NCBI RefSeq assembly: GCF_014698995.1
Contig: NZ_JACWZZ010000004.1
Span: 496,001 to 560,000 of the forward strand
Source: Hymenobacter duratus
GTDB taxonomy: Bacteria > Bacteroidota > Bacteroidia > Cytophagales > Hymenobacteraceae
DNA length: 64,000 bases
Direction of reading: 5' to 3'
The notes below the pieces were generated by a model. It was not told where the DNA came from and did not search any database. It saw nothing but the letters and a program-made list of their open reading frames with translations. Of the stretch, positions 26,785-34,999 are shown piece after piece. Position 1 is the stretch's first letter; each line of letters starts with the position of its first letter. The translations under genes were made by a program, and so were the position numbers.

Positions 26785-27336
26785 TTATTCGACGGCGGCC
26801 AGACGCCGCACCCGGATATATACCCGCTGGCCATCTTCGCTGGTTTCGGGGTCTATTACTATCCGGTCGGCTTCGTCGTAGTAGGCGGCCACACCGCGCA
26901 CGATACCGACTGCCAAAGCCCCCATGCGCCGCTCCGACACATACTTGATTTCCAGTTCGTCTTCGGAAAGACGAGTGACCTCCAGTACGGGCGGCGTGTT
27001 CTCAGCGTGCTCCTGCCTGACCTTCCGATGCATCGTATTCTCCGTGTGCTCCAGCATATCGAGCGTAGTCCACTCGGGTTGCAGCAGCTTCTGGTACATA
27101 TACATCAGGTCGGGCACGAGATACTCGCCAAACTTCTGCTGCAGCTCGCTGGCCGGGATGCCCGTCATTTCGGCCGCCTTCCCAACCAGCGCGTACATCT
27201 GCTCGTCGGGGTATACGCTTTTGTGGTCGAAATCCGCAGCGCTGAGGCCCACGGATTCGGTCAGCCGAACCCAAGTGCTGTGGTCGTATTGCGTCTGGAC
27301 GTAGCGCTTGAGCAACGTAAAAATTGTTCCGTGCAC
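26785..27336 (-). CDS. H-NOX (haem nitric oxide/oxygen-binding) domain protein
   Basis: 183 aa, one H-NOX domain and nothing else. The proximal haem ligand is His103 in TMHRKV; Pro116 follows 13 residues later, and the porphyrin-contacting YxSxR motif is YVSER (Tyr132, Ser134, Arg136). This matches the spacing of the well-studied thermophile H-NOX (His102, Pro115, Tyr131-Ser133-Arg135) shifted by one. It should bind NO, and perhaps O2, in the cytosol. Stand-alone H-NOX proteins usually regulate a neighbouring histidine kinase or cyclic-di-GMP enzyme; none is adjacent. It heads a minus-strand run with peroxidase-like, rhodanese and DUF2064 genes. Confidence 0.88.
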   Translation of the reverse strand: MHGTIFTLLKRYVQTQYDHSTWVRLTESVGLSAADFDHKSVYPDEQMYALVGKAAEMTGIPASELQQKFGEYLVPDLMYMYQKLLQPEWTTLDMLEHTENTMHRKVRQEHAENTPPVLEVTRLSEDELEIKYVSERRMGALAVGIVRGVAAYYDEADRIVIDPETSEDGQRVYIRVRRLAAVE

Positions 27337-27403
27337 GGGCTCAATGAAGGAAAAAGTAAATACGTCCCACTAGTTACTACCAATTCGCCGGAAACAGCCC
27401 AAC

Positions 27404-27441
27404 AAAAAGGGAGCGGGAAGAAGCTTGCTTCTCCCCGCTCC
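27404..27441 (-). terminator. Terminator downstream of the anti-sigma gene
   Basis: On the minus strand a 15-bp stem (27427-27441 with 27410-27424, one G-T pair) with a 2-base loop is followed by CTTTTTG. It ends the sigma/anti-sigma transcript 19 bases after the stop and insulates the H-NOX gene. Confidence 0.9.
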
Positions 27442-27459
27442 TCTTTGCGTAGCAGTTGG

Positions 27460-28368
27460 CTACAGCATTTTGCCCAGCACGGTCATCGTGGAAAGCGTAG
27501 GCGAAGCACTGCCGCCCGCATCCTCTACGGTCATGGCAAAGGCCTGGGCGCTGGTGATGTCCTTCATCTGCTGCAGACTGTCGCCGGCGGCAGTAGTGGC
27601 GGCCAGAACGCCGGCATCCACGGGCTTGCCATTGTCGAGAGCCCAGAGCTGATACTGCTTGCCAGCCGGCGGGGCCGGCAGGCTATGCACATCCACATAC
27701 ACGGCCTTGGTGGCTGGGTTGTAAAGAACCCGCGCTTTGGCCGAAGGGGCAGCCGGCGTACCGGCCAGCGTCACGCTCTGAAACTGCACGTCGCGTAGCA
27801 CGGCCAGTTCTCTGCCCTGGCTGCTCAGCTGCTTCTGAGATGCCTGCTGCGCTGCCGCGAAGCGCGCCTGGTCGTTCTGGGCGGCAAACAAGGCCGTTTC
27901 CGTGTTCTGCCAGCGGTTGTAGAGAATGTAGTTACCAGCCAAGCTGAGCAGCAACGCCACGGAGGCGGCCATCAGCCAGCCGAAGCCACGACGGGGTGCC
28001 TCCTCATACGAAGGCGTTTGCGGCGCACTGCCAATAGGGCGAACTACTGGCTCGGCAACTGGAGCCGCGGCCTGTGGAGCGGTATAGGGCGCTTCTGCAA
28101 CCGGCGCAACCGGAGCTGTAGCGGCCGGCTGCTCGGCCCGGATAGCTTGCTGCCAGCCAGCCAGCACCCGCTCCCGCATCCCCGAAGGAGGCGTCAGAGA
28201 ATGGGCTTCGGCATAGGTATCAAGGCCGCCGACTATGGAGTTCAGTTCGTGTCGGATTTCGGGATAAGTGGCGGCTATGCGCTCCACTTCCGCCCGGTCC
28301 GCTTCCGGAAGCACGCCCAAAGCGTATTCTTCCAGGATTCCAGATTCGATATATTGCTGAATATCCAC
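27460..28368 (-). CDS. Anti-sigma factor, RskA/SigK-regulator type
   Basis: 302 aa. The cytoplasmic N-terminus (LEEYALGVLPEADRAEVERI) has the sigma-binding helical layout without the HxxxCxxC zinc motif. An Ala/Pro-rich linker leads to a single transmembrane helix at about residues 130-152. The extracytoplasmic C-terminus has the RskA signature, with YVDVHSLPAPPAGKQYQLWA and a preceding RVLYNP. It should hold the ECF sigma factor encoded 2 bases upstream at the membrane until a signal releases it. The signal is unknown. A terminator follows directly. Confidence 0.88.
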   Translation of the reverse strand: MDIQQYIESGILEEYALGVLPEADRAEVERIAATYPEIRHELNSIVGGLDTYAEAHSLTPPSGMRERVLAGWQQAIRAEQPAATAPVAPVAEAPYTAPQAAAPVAEPVVRPIGSAPQTPSYEEAPRRGFGWLMAASVALLLSLAGNYILYNRWQNTETALFAAQNDQARFAAAQQASQKQLSSQGRELAVLRDVQFQSVTLAGTPAAPSAKARVLYNPATKAVYVDVHSLPAPPAGKQYQLWALDNGKPVDAGVLAATTAAGDSLQQMKDITSAQAFAMTVEDAGGSASPTLSTMTVLGKML

Positions 28369-28370
28369 GG

Positions 28371-28940
28371 CTATCGAATCAGTTTGGAAAGTACTTTGAT
28401 AGCCGCCCGGGCGCGGGTTTTCACCGTACCAAGGGGCAAGTTCAATTCGTCGGCCACCTCACTTTGCGTGTAGCCTCCGAAATACAGCATATCAACGACC
28501 TGCTGCTGGTCAGGGGAAAGTTTCTTTGTCATTTCCTGCAGGCCGATGTGCTCGGGCCGGAACGTGGGCGATGCGGGCTCACGTACTGCGGCGCTGTCCT
28601 CAAGCGGCTGGGTACGAGTACCTACGCGGTACTGTCTGGAGCGGATTCTGTCGATGGCTAAATTCCGACACACATTCATTACCCACGTAAATAGCCGGCC
28701 TTTGCTGGCATCGTAGGAAGAAAACGAGTTCCAAATTTTGACCATGCCCTCCTGGAGCACGTCTTCGGCCTCTTCTTCTTTCTTGACGATGCGCATGATG
28801 ACGCCGTACAGCGCCGCCGAGTACCGGTCGTAGAAAAGGGTCATGGCTGCCTCGTCCCGGTCGCGCAGACGCTGCACCAGCAGGTCTTCTCCATCGGACA
28901 CAGGGGGCATTGCTTCGGGGGGGGGTATGGTCACGGGCAA
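28371..28940 (-). CDS. ECF RNA polymerase sigma factor
   Basis: 189 aa. Region 2 is seen in FYDRYSAALYGVIMRIV, EDVLQEGMVKIWN (region 2.2) and the -10 contacting WVMNVCRNLAIDRIRS. Region 4 is the helix-turn-helix GGYTQSEVADELNLPLGTVK. The anti-sigma gene begins 2 bases after its stop, so the two are translationally linked and probably autoregulated. The target regulon is unknown. An ATG at 28940 gives an acidic 20-residue extension ahead of region 2. Confidence 0.92.
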   Translation of the reverse strand: MPVTIPPPEAMPPVSDGEDLLVQRLRDRDEAAMTLFYDRYSAALYGVIMRIVKKEEEAEDVLQEGMVKIWNSFSSYDASKGRLFTWVMNVCRNLAIDRIRSRQYRVGTRTQPLEDSAAVREPASPTFRPEHIGLQEMTKKLSPDQQQVVDMLYFGGYTQSEVADELNLPLGTVKTRARAAIKVLSKLIR

Positions 28941-29218
28941 TGGGATATGGTACGGGTGAGCACTGGTACAGAACCCGCCGACAAACGAAAGTACACTACG
29001 TGAGCAATTGTTCGCTCTCCCCCAACATTAAATTCCGCTTAAATCGGTGGTCTGGTTCGTAACCTGTCTGCTACGGTTGCGTTTTGCTCTATGTTGCACC
29101 CAAGGATGAATAGAGCGAGCCAGCTCCTACGCTGCTTGCTAGCCCTGCTCACCTGCCACAACGAAAGGCCCTTCCCTATCTACCGTCGCGCTCTGCGGCT
29201 CACCGCTTTACTGCTCGT

Positions 29219-30619
29219 ATGCCTATAGAATCCGTCAACCCCTACACTGGCCGCGTCGAGCGCCGCTTCCGGGCATTCTCCTGGACTAAAACTGAACAGA
29301 TTTTGAGCCAGAGCCACCGGGCTGCGGCTACGTGGCGCACCACTTCCTCTAAGGAACGCACCCGCCTTATGCACCGTGCCGCCGAGCTGCTGCGCGAGCG
29401 GCAGGATGAGCTAGCCCGCCTGATGGCCTTGGAGATGGGGAAGCCCATAGCCGATGGCCGTGCTGAAGCCGTGAAATGCGCCCTCTGCTGCGACTACTAC
29501 GCCGACCACGCCGAGGAATTTCTGGCCGACGACGAAATCAAAACCGACGCCCAGCGCAGCTTCATCAGCCATGAGCCCATTGGAGTGGTGCTGGCCGTAA
29601 TGCCCTGGAACTTCCCATTTTGGCAGGTAGTACGCTTTGCCGCCCCTGCCCTAATGGCGGGCAATGTAGGGCTGCTCAAGCACGCCTCGAATGTGCCGCA
29701 GTGTGCCTTAGCGCTGGAAAAGATTTTCCATGACGCCGGCTTTCCGCCGGCCACGTTCCGGACGCTGCTCATCGGTTCGGAAATGGTAGAGCAGCTCATT
29801 GCCGACGACCGGGTGCGGGCCGTGACGTTGACCGGCTCAGAGCCAGCTGGGGCGCAAGTTGCTGCCACGGCCGGCCGCTACATTAAGAAGACTGTGCTGG
29901 AGCTGGGTGGCTCCGATGCATTCATTGTGCTGGCTGACGCCGACTTGGAAGTAGCGGCCAAAACCGCCGCACAGGCCCGCATGATTAATGCCGGGCAGAG
30001 CTGTATTGCGGCCAAACGATTCATCGTGGAGAAACCAGTGTTGCGCGAGTTCATTTCGAAGATGAAAACGCACCTGCTGGCTTACCGCCCCGGCGACCCG
30101 CTTTCGGAAGATACGCAGTATGGCCCCCTGGCCCGCCCCGACCTGGCCGACGAGCTGACTGAACAGGTGACTGATTCGGTGGCGCAGGGTGCCAAAGTGG
30201 AACTGCACGGCGGCCAGAGCAAGCCTGGTACCGCTCTATTTCGGCCTATGATTCTGAGTAACATCAAGCCCGGCCAACGGGCCTACTCCGAGGAGCTATT
30301 CGGGCCTGTAGCCTTAATTCTGGAAGCCAAAGACGCCGACGATGCTGTACGCCTCGCCAATGACTCCCGCTTCGGGCTGGGCGGCTCCGTGTGGACGCGT
30401 GATGTGCAGCGCGGCGAGGAACTGGCGCGCCGTGTGGAGGCTGGGGCCGTGTTCGTAAACAGCATGGTGAAGTCGTCGCCGGAAATGCCGTTTGGGGGCG
30501 TCAAGAAGTCGGGTTACGGACGGGAACTGTCGTACTTGGGTATTCGGGAGTTCGTGAATCAGAAATCCATCTGGATAGCCAAGGACGAGAAGCCGGCCCC
30601 GAAGAAGAAGGTGGAGTAG
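29219..30619 (+). CDS. NAD(P)-dependent aldehyde (succinate-semialdehyde) dehydrogenase
   Basis: 466 aa, an ordinary length for the GabD/YneI branch. Key features are PWNFPFWQVVRFAAPALMAGN, the general base Glu228 in LELGGSD, the catalytic Cys262 in NAGQSCIAAKRF and the late motifs EELFGPVA and PEMPFGGVKKSGYGREL. It oxidises an aldehyde to the acid with reduction of NAD(P); succinate semialdehyde is the best guess for the substrate from family resemblance. The C-terminus carries a lysine-rich tail (PKKKVE). The gene stands alone and is followed by the inverted repeat at 30636. Confidence 0.87.
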   Translation: MPIESVNPYTGRVERRFRAFSWTKTEQILSQSHRAAATWRTTSSKERTRLMHRAAELLRERQDELARLMALEMGKPIADGRAEAVKCALCCDYYADHAEEFLADDEIKTDAQRSFISHEPIGVVLAVMPWNFPFWQVVRFAAPALMAGNVGLLKHASNVPQCALALEKIFHDAGFPPATFRTLLIGSEMVEQLIADDRVRAVTLTGSEPAGAQVAATAGRYIKKTVLELGGSDAFIVLADADLEVAAKTAAQARMINAGQSCIAAKRFIVEKPVLREFISKMKTHLLAYRPGDPLSEDTQYGPLARPDLADELTEQVTDSVAQGAKVELHGGQSKPGTALFRPMILSNIKPGQRAYSEELFGPVALILEAKDADDAVRLANDSRFGLGGSVWTRDVQRGEELARRVEAGAVFVNSMVKSSPEMPFGGVKKSGYGRELSYLGIREFVNQKSIWIAKDEKPAPKKKVE

Positions 30620-30635
30620 GCCGATCAGGCCCAAA

Positions 30636-30732
30636 GAACGTCATGCTGAGCTTGCCGAAGCATCTCTACCGGAGCAAATCAGATAGGATAGCACTGCGGT
30701 AGAGATGCTTCGGCAAGCTCAGCATGACGTTC
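30636..30732. repeat. Perfect 36-bp inverted repeat (REP/MITE-like)
   Basis: Arm 30636-30671 is the exact complement of arm 30697-30732 around a 25-base loop. The arm contains GTCATGCTGAGCTTGCCGAA. A 12-base core (GTCATGCTGAGC) recurs at 4348-4359. No ORF lies inside. It sits between the convergent aldehyde dehydrogenase and YdcF genes, so it could also end transcription, but there is no U-tract. Confidence 0.85.
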
Positions 30733-30758
30733 CTACTTACCCTTGCAGTCCACTCACC

Positions 30759-31526
30759 TTATAAATACCCCAGCACCTTATACACCGCATACCCGCTGAT
30801 TTCGTGCAGCAGCAGGCTCCAGCGGTCCAGTGCATCGGAGGAAGGTACCAGCCAATAGTCGGGGCTGGCGGCACGGTTGGAGCTAAAGAAGCCGGCCGGA
30901 AAGGGCTGCGGCTGCAGGCCCACCCGGGCGAAGCAGCCCAGAGCGCGGCGCTGGTGAAAAGCGGAAGTCACCAACAGTAACGTATCCAATTCGGGGCGCG
31001 CCTGCACGATACGTTGCGTGAACAGAGCGTTTTCGCGGGTGTTACGGCTCTTGTCTTCCCGAATAAGTACCGAATCGGGGACGCCAGCCAGATGGAGCAG
31101 CGTGATGAGGTCGGCGGCTTCGGTGTGCGCTTTCCGAAGCACTGCCCCCGAGCCACCCGACACCAGAATATAGCGCACCCGCCCGGCTCGCCACAGCCAC
31201 AGCGCATTCGTCAGCCGGTCGGCCCCATCGTGCAGATACACCCGGTCGTGCGGCGACTTACCTGTATTGGTGATGCCGGTAAGCAGTATAGCTGCGTCGG
31301 CATGGCGCGGCAGCTCACGCAGGCCCACTGGCGGAAGTTCCCACGCCAATAGCGCCTCGTTTACCAGTGCGTTGTTGGTGCCCAGCACCAGCAGCACCAG
31401 TGTGAGCAGCAGCAACCGGCGCTGCCGGCCCGGACGGCGCGTGAGCAGGGCCGCCCCCAGCAGCACCAGTAGCCACAGAACCGGCAGCAGCACAAAATCG
31501 AGGAGCTTGGAGAGCAGAAAGAACAC
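30759..31526 (-). CDS. YdcF/SanA-family (DUF218) membrane protein
   Basis: 255 aa. Two N-terminal hydrophobic helices (LLDFVLLPVLWLLVLLGAALL and a second) are followed by the DUF218 domain: DAAILLTGI, then RYILVSGGSG, KSRNTRENALF and LLLVTSAFHQRRAL. This family includes ElyC, SanA and YdcF, linked in enteric bacteria to envelope integrity and lipid-carrier metabolism. The soluble domain probably faces the periplasm. Substrate unknown. The gene is alone on its transcript. Confidence 0.85.
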   Translation of the reverse strand: MFFLLSKLLDFVLLPVLWLLVLLGAALLTRRPGRQRRLLLLTLVLLVLGTNNALVNEALLAWELPPVGLRELPRHADAAILLTGITNTGKSPHDRVYLHDGADRLTNALWLWRAGRVRYILVSGGSGAVLRKAHTEAADLITLLHLAGVPDSVLIREDKSRNTRENALFTQRIVQARPELDTLLLVTSAFHQRRALGCFARVGLQPQPFPAGFFSSNRAASPDYWLVPSSDALDRWSLLLHEISGYAVYKVLGYL

Positions 31527-31805
31527 CAGGAAACCGTTTTAGTAAGTACGCCTCCGGCCAAGCCGCCAGCCGGCCAATAGCGGGGCGCAAGTTCATAAAA
31601 AAGCCCGCCTTCCGCAGCATAGCCACGCAAGACGGGTGTTGGGCGGCTCCTGCCGGCCGCCGGTAGCACATCATCAGCCAGAGAGCACCTGAAACCGGGT
31701 GCCCCACAACGCTCCTGGAAGCTGGTTGGGTTACTTTCAGAAGACATCAGCACGGTGTAGAGGCGCACTGCTACCGTCAGACAGCTTCTTATGGATGCGC
31801 CCGGC

Positions 31806-32162
31806 TCAGGAGCTTACCGGCCGGTACGCCAGCAGCCGCCCCAGCATGTCCAGCACCTCGGCTTCCGTGGTCAGCATATCACATTCCAGCAGCCGGCCCT
31901 GGCAATACGACACAAAGAAAGGCGCCACCTTTTCCTGCATGATCTTCTTAGCCACGGGGTTTTCATCTGAATCCAGGCGTACGAACAGGATAGGTTTGAA
32001 CTCTTCCTCATCGGCAAACTTGACGAAAGGCGGCGCAAGCAGCTCGCATATTTCGCAATTGGTGGAGGTGAACTTGGCAAATACTTTCATGTGCTCATGC
32101 GTGAGCTGGCGAAGCTCGTCGTCATACACATCACGCACCTGCTGGCGGTCAGCAACTTTCAT
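31806..32162 (-). CDS. Thioredoxin-like protein with CEIC active site
   Basis: 118 aa, cytosolic, no signal peptide. The thioredoxin fold is recognisable: VFAKFTSTNCEICELLAPPF carries a CxxC pair (Cys36, Cys39) in the thioredoxin position, but with Asn-Cys-Glu-Ile-Cys in place of WCGPC, and EKVAPFFVSY gives the cis-proline. The altered motif suggests a different redox potential or partner. It has no obvious operon partner; the DUF885 gene lies upstream on the same strand beyond a terminator. Confidence 0.8.
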   Translation of the reverse strand: MKVADRQQVRDVYDDELRQLTHEHMKVFAKFTSTNCEICELLAPPFVKFADEEEFKPILFVRLDSDENPVAKKIMQEKVAPFFVSYCQGRLLECDMLTTEAEVLDMLGRLLAYRPVSS

Positions 32163-32256
32163 ACACTAGAAGGAAATGGGCGTAGTTGCCGCTTGAAACT
32201 GCAGGCCCTAACCCTCCAATATACATAGGATGGATGGCACTGCTGGCAACGCAGAC

Positions 32257-32296
32257 AAAAAAGCCTGCCTAGGAATTCCACTCCCGGCAGGCTTTT
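32257..32296 (-). terminator. Terminator of the DUF885 gene
   Basis: An 11-bp stem (AAAAGCCTGCC with GGCAGGCTTTT) and a 16-base loop, followed on the minus strand by further T residues. It lies 23 bases after the stop codon at 32319. Confidence 0.88.
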
Positions 32297-32318
32297 CTGC
32301 TATTGTTGCTACAGGCGG

Positions 32319-34103
32319 CTATTTCTTGAGCATCATCTCCCGGATATACTTCACCGGGGCGCTGCCATAGCTCAGAAACTGCTCATTAAACGATTTGAGG
32401 TCGAAGGCACTACCCTGGTTCTTTTTGAGCTCCTGGCGCAGGTCGTAGATTTCGGTGTAGCCCGTGAAGTAGCTGCTGAGCTGCACCTGGCTGAGCGTGG
32501 CGCGGCGCCACTTGTTGCGGGCTTCGGCTTCCTCCTGAAACCCGTCGCGACGGAGCAGGGCTACCACGGTGGCTTCGGAGGCGTTGTTCACGTGCACCTC
32601 ATGGTCGAGGATGGCGTTCAGCGTCACGCGCATGTTCCACTTGTCCCACATCAACCAGATTTCGTCGGAGTTGCCACCATAGCCGCTTTCCAGCATCATG
32701 CGCTCGGCATACACGGCCCATCCCTCAATCATGGCCCCGTTGCCGAAGATGGACTTGATGAGCGAAGGGCTGCGGTTGGCATACACGAGTTGCGTGTAGT
32801 GCCCCGGAATGGCCTCGTGAATGTTCAGAATTTGGAGCGTGTACTGGTTGTACTCGCGCAGGTAGCTTTCGGCCTGGGCAGCAGGCTGTCCTGTGAGGGG
32901 CTCCACATTGTAATAGGTGTTGGCGGCCTTGTCGTAGGGGCCGGGGGCCGAAATGCTGGCGCCCGCCCCGCTGCCGCGCATGTACAACGGCGTTTCGCGC
33001 ACCACCAGCGGCTTGGTGGGGTCCTGGGTGAGCAGCTTCTTGTCGTTCACGAACTGCACCAGCGTCGGAATCTGCGCTTTCACGGCCTCCACGAAGCCCG
33101 CCTGCGTGGCGTGCTGCTCCGACAGCTTACTGATCATCTGCTGCACGGCCGCCAGCGAGTCAGCGGGCATCGGTTGCGCCGAGAAATACTTAGGCCACAG
33201 CCGCGCCGTGCGCCGCTTCATGTCCTGCAGCAGTTCCTGCTTGTGGGCCAGTGCCTTCTCATACACTTGCTCGGCGCTGTACGTGGACTGAATGTCGTAA
33301 GAGAACTTGCGGCTGAACAGGTCCTCACCCAGCCGGAAGCTGCGGAACTTACCGGCCGGCAGCACCTCCGTTTTCAGGAACCGGATGTAGTTGCTGATGC
33401 TGAGCCGCGTGGTAGCCAGCCGGTTGGCAAACTCCTCCTTCTCCCGCGCCGTCAGGCCCGAGCGCGCAATGGAGTCCTGCAGCGCCTTGCCCAGCACCTC
33501 CAGCCCGCCCTGGTTCTGCTGAATAGCCAGCTCGGTGTGCTCTTTGGTCGGGGTGCTAAGGTTGGCTTCGGCGGCGGCGTAGAAATCCGGCGCGTGGGAA
33601 ATCTTGTGGCTAATGGCCCGCAGGCGCCGGTCGAGGGGCCAGTAGCGGCCGTTCAGGATTTCGCCCACCGAGGCGCCCAGGTTGTAGCTGGCCGGGTTCC
33701 ACTGCCAGTCGCGCAGCGTATCGGCGTAGAAGCGGCTGCTCTGCACGTAGTTCTGCAGCAGCCGCCAGTCGGTCTGGTTGTTCACCGACAGCTCCTCCAC
33801 TTTAAAATCGGCCAGCTCGGTGCCGCGACGCTTCAGCATCTTGGCCTCCGTGCGGCGCCGCCCTTCGGTGGGCACTACCAGCAGCGAGTCGTAGCGGTGG
33901 TAGCCCTGGCTGCTGGCCCACTCGGGGTTGTAGTACCACAGCGAATCGATGAAGCGGGTTTTGTACCGCTCAAACACGGCATCGGGCTGGGCATCGGCGT
34001 CAGCCAGTTTGCGGCTCTTGGAGTCGCCGCAGCCCGTAAGGCCGACCGCCACGGCCAGCGAAGCCACGGCCAGAATGGTTTTCAAGGAGTAGTGCTGGGG
34101 CAT
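32319..34103 (-). CDS. DUF885 family lipoprotein, probable metallopeptidase
   Basis: 594 aa, with a signal peptide and lipobox GLTGCG (Cys25). The DUF885 hallmark HEAIPGHYTQLVYANR, followed by IEGWAVYAERMM, gives a HExxxGH-type zinc site with a downstream glutamate as in gluzincin-like peptidases. It probably degrades peptides at the cell surface or in the periplasm. Length is normal for the family. The clean terminator at 32257-32296 and the long intergenic region upstream show that it is a single gene. Confidence 0.87.
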   Translation of the reverse strand: MPQHYSLKTILAVASLAVAVGLTGCGDSKSRKLADADAQPDAVFERYKTRFIDSLWYYNPEWASSQGYHRYDSLLVVPTEGRRRTEAKMLKRRGTELADFKVEELSVNNQTDWRLLQNYVQSSRFYADTLRDWQWNPASYNLGASVGEILNGRYWPLDRRLRAISHKISHAPDFYAAAEANLSTPTKEHTELAIQQNQGGLEVLGKALQDSIARSGLTAREKEEFANRLATTRLSISNYIRFLKTEVLPAGKFRSFRLGEDLFSRKFSYDIQSTYSAEQVYEKALAHKQELLQDMKRRTARLWPKYFSAQPMPADSLAAVQQMISKLSEQHATQAGFVEAVKAQIPTLVQFVNDKKLLTQDPTKPLVVRETPLYMRGSGAGASISAPGPYDKAANTYYNVEPLTGQPAAQAESYLREYNQYTLQILNIHEAIPGHYTQLVYANRSPSLIKSIFGNGAMIEGWAVYAERMMLESGYGGNSDEIWLMWDKWNMRVTLNAILDHEVHVNNASEATVVALLRRDGFQEEAEARNKWRRATLSQVQLSSYFTGYTEIYDLRQELKKNQGSAFDLKSFNEQFLSYGSAPVKYIREMMLKK

Positions 34104-34161
34104 ATCGTGAGGCAGGAATGAAGCGGCAAGGTAGCGGGCAAGGACGGGGTTTGGTACCCCG

Positions 34162-34392
34162 CGTCATTTCCATCCATGCTCGCGTCACTTCCACCCGTGC
34201 TCGCGTCACTTCCACCCGTGCCCGCGTCATTTCCACCCATACACAGTGCATTTCCACCCATGCCAATACCATTTTAACCTATGCGCTCAGCATTTTTATC
34301 TGTGCCCACGCCGTTTCCACCTATACGAATTCCATTTCCACCCATATCCGCATTATTTCCATCAGTGCGCAGCTGGTCTCCGGTTATACTAG
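34162..34392. repeat. 11-copy tandem repeat, exact 21-base period
   Basis: Units begin at 34162, 34183, 34204, 34225, 34246, 34267, 34288, 34309, 34330, 34351 and 34372 with no insertions or deletions. The common core is CATTTCCACCCATGC; the first four units are nearly identical and later ones diverge, the last being barely recognisable. Both strands are open across it: the plus strand reads a heptad of the form ISTHARV, within an open frame 34118-34396. Whether it is coding or a DNA repeat is undecided. It occupies most of the gap between the divergent DUF885 and 170-aa protein genes. Confidence 0.88.
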
Positions 34393-34486
34393 CTGAAGGC
34401 CGTATACACTACCGCTTCTGGCCTCACGTTTGCACCCGGCAGCCGGCCACGGTCACTTTGCTTCCCTTCTGCTTTCCTGCTTTTCC

Positions 34487-34999
34487 ATGCGTTTTCTTTA
34501 CCAACTACTCCTGCTGCCCCTGCTGCTGCTGCTCACCCTCGCCACCCACGCCCAGTCCGTCACCCGGCTCGACCTCGCCAATGGCTTCCGGGGCCTCACC
34601 TTCGGCTCGCCGCTCACCGAGGCCCTGAATCTGAAGCTGGTACAGGACAAAGGCGACGAGAAAATCTATGAGCGCCTGGGGGAGCAGCTTCACGTCGGGA
34701 GTTTCACGGCGGCGCGCATTCACTACAAGTTTTTCCGGGGCCAGTTCGCGGCCGTTACCATCATCGTCAAAGGCGCCACCGACGCGCAAAAGGTGCGCCC
34801 CACTTTCGAGTCCCTCTACGGCCCCGGCCACTTAGAAGGCTTCAGCTGCAAGTGGCAGGGCACGCTGGTGGCCCTCTCCTGCGCCTCCCTCTCCGACGAC
34901 CAGACCATCCTGGCCATGAGCAGCCTGCCCCTGGCCGCCCAGATGCAGCAGGCCAAAGCCCCCACCGGCACCACCAAGCTAAAAATCAAGCAGAAGTAA
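34487..34999 (+). CDS. Small exported protein, unknown
   Basis: 170 aa from the ATG at 34487. A signal peptide (MRFLYQLLLLPLLLLLTLATHAQ) ends in a clear AxA-type site. The mature protein begins with a motif FRGLTFGSPLTEA, the GLxxGxxxxE start common to small periplasmic proteins of Bacteroidota, then a compact alpha/beta region with SLYGPGHLEGFSCKWQG. The two cysteines could form a disulfide. The C-terminus is Lys-rich. No family name can be given. It precedes the nuclease gene by 201 bases. Confidence 0.68.
   Translation: MRFLYQLLLLPLLLLLTLATHAQSVTRLDLANGFRGLTFGSPLTEALNLKLVQDKGDEKIYERLGEQLHVGSFTAARIHYKFFRGQFAAVTIIVKGATDAQKVRPTFESLYGPGHLEGFSCKWQGTLVALSCASLSDDQTILAMSSLPLAAQMQQAKAPTGTTKLKIKQK

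Noticed and set aside
32592..34121. 509-aa open frame on the plus strand opposite the DUF885 gene
   Set aside because: GC-rich antisense frame of a recognised lipoprotein gene; Arg/His/Leu-rich with no motif.
34162..34392. CRISPR-like array
   Set aside because: The 21-base units are directly adjacent with no spacers, and no cas genes are present.
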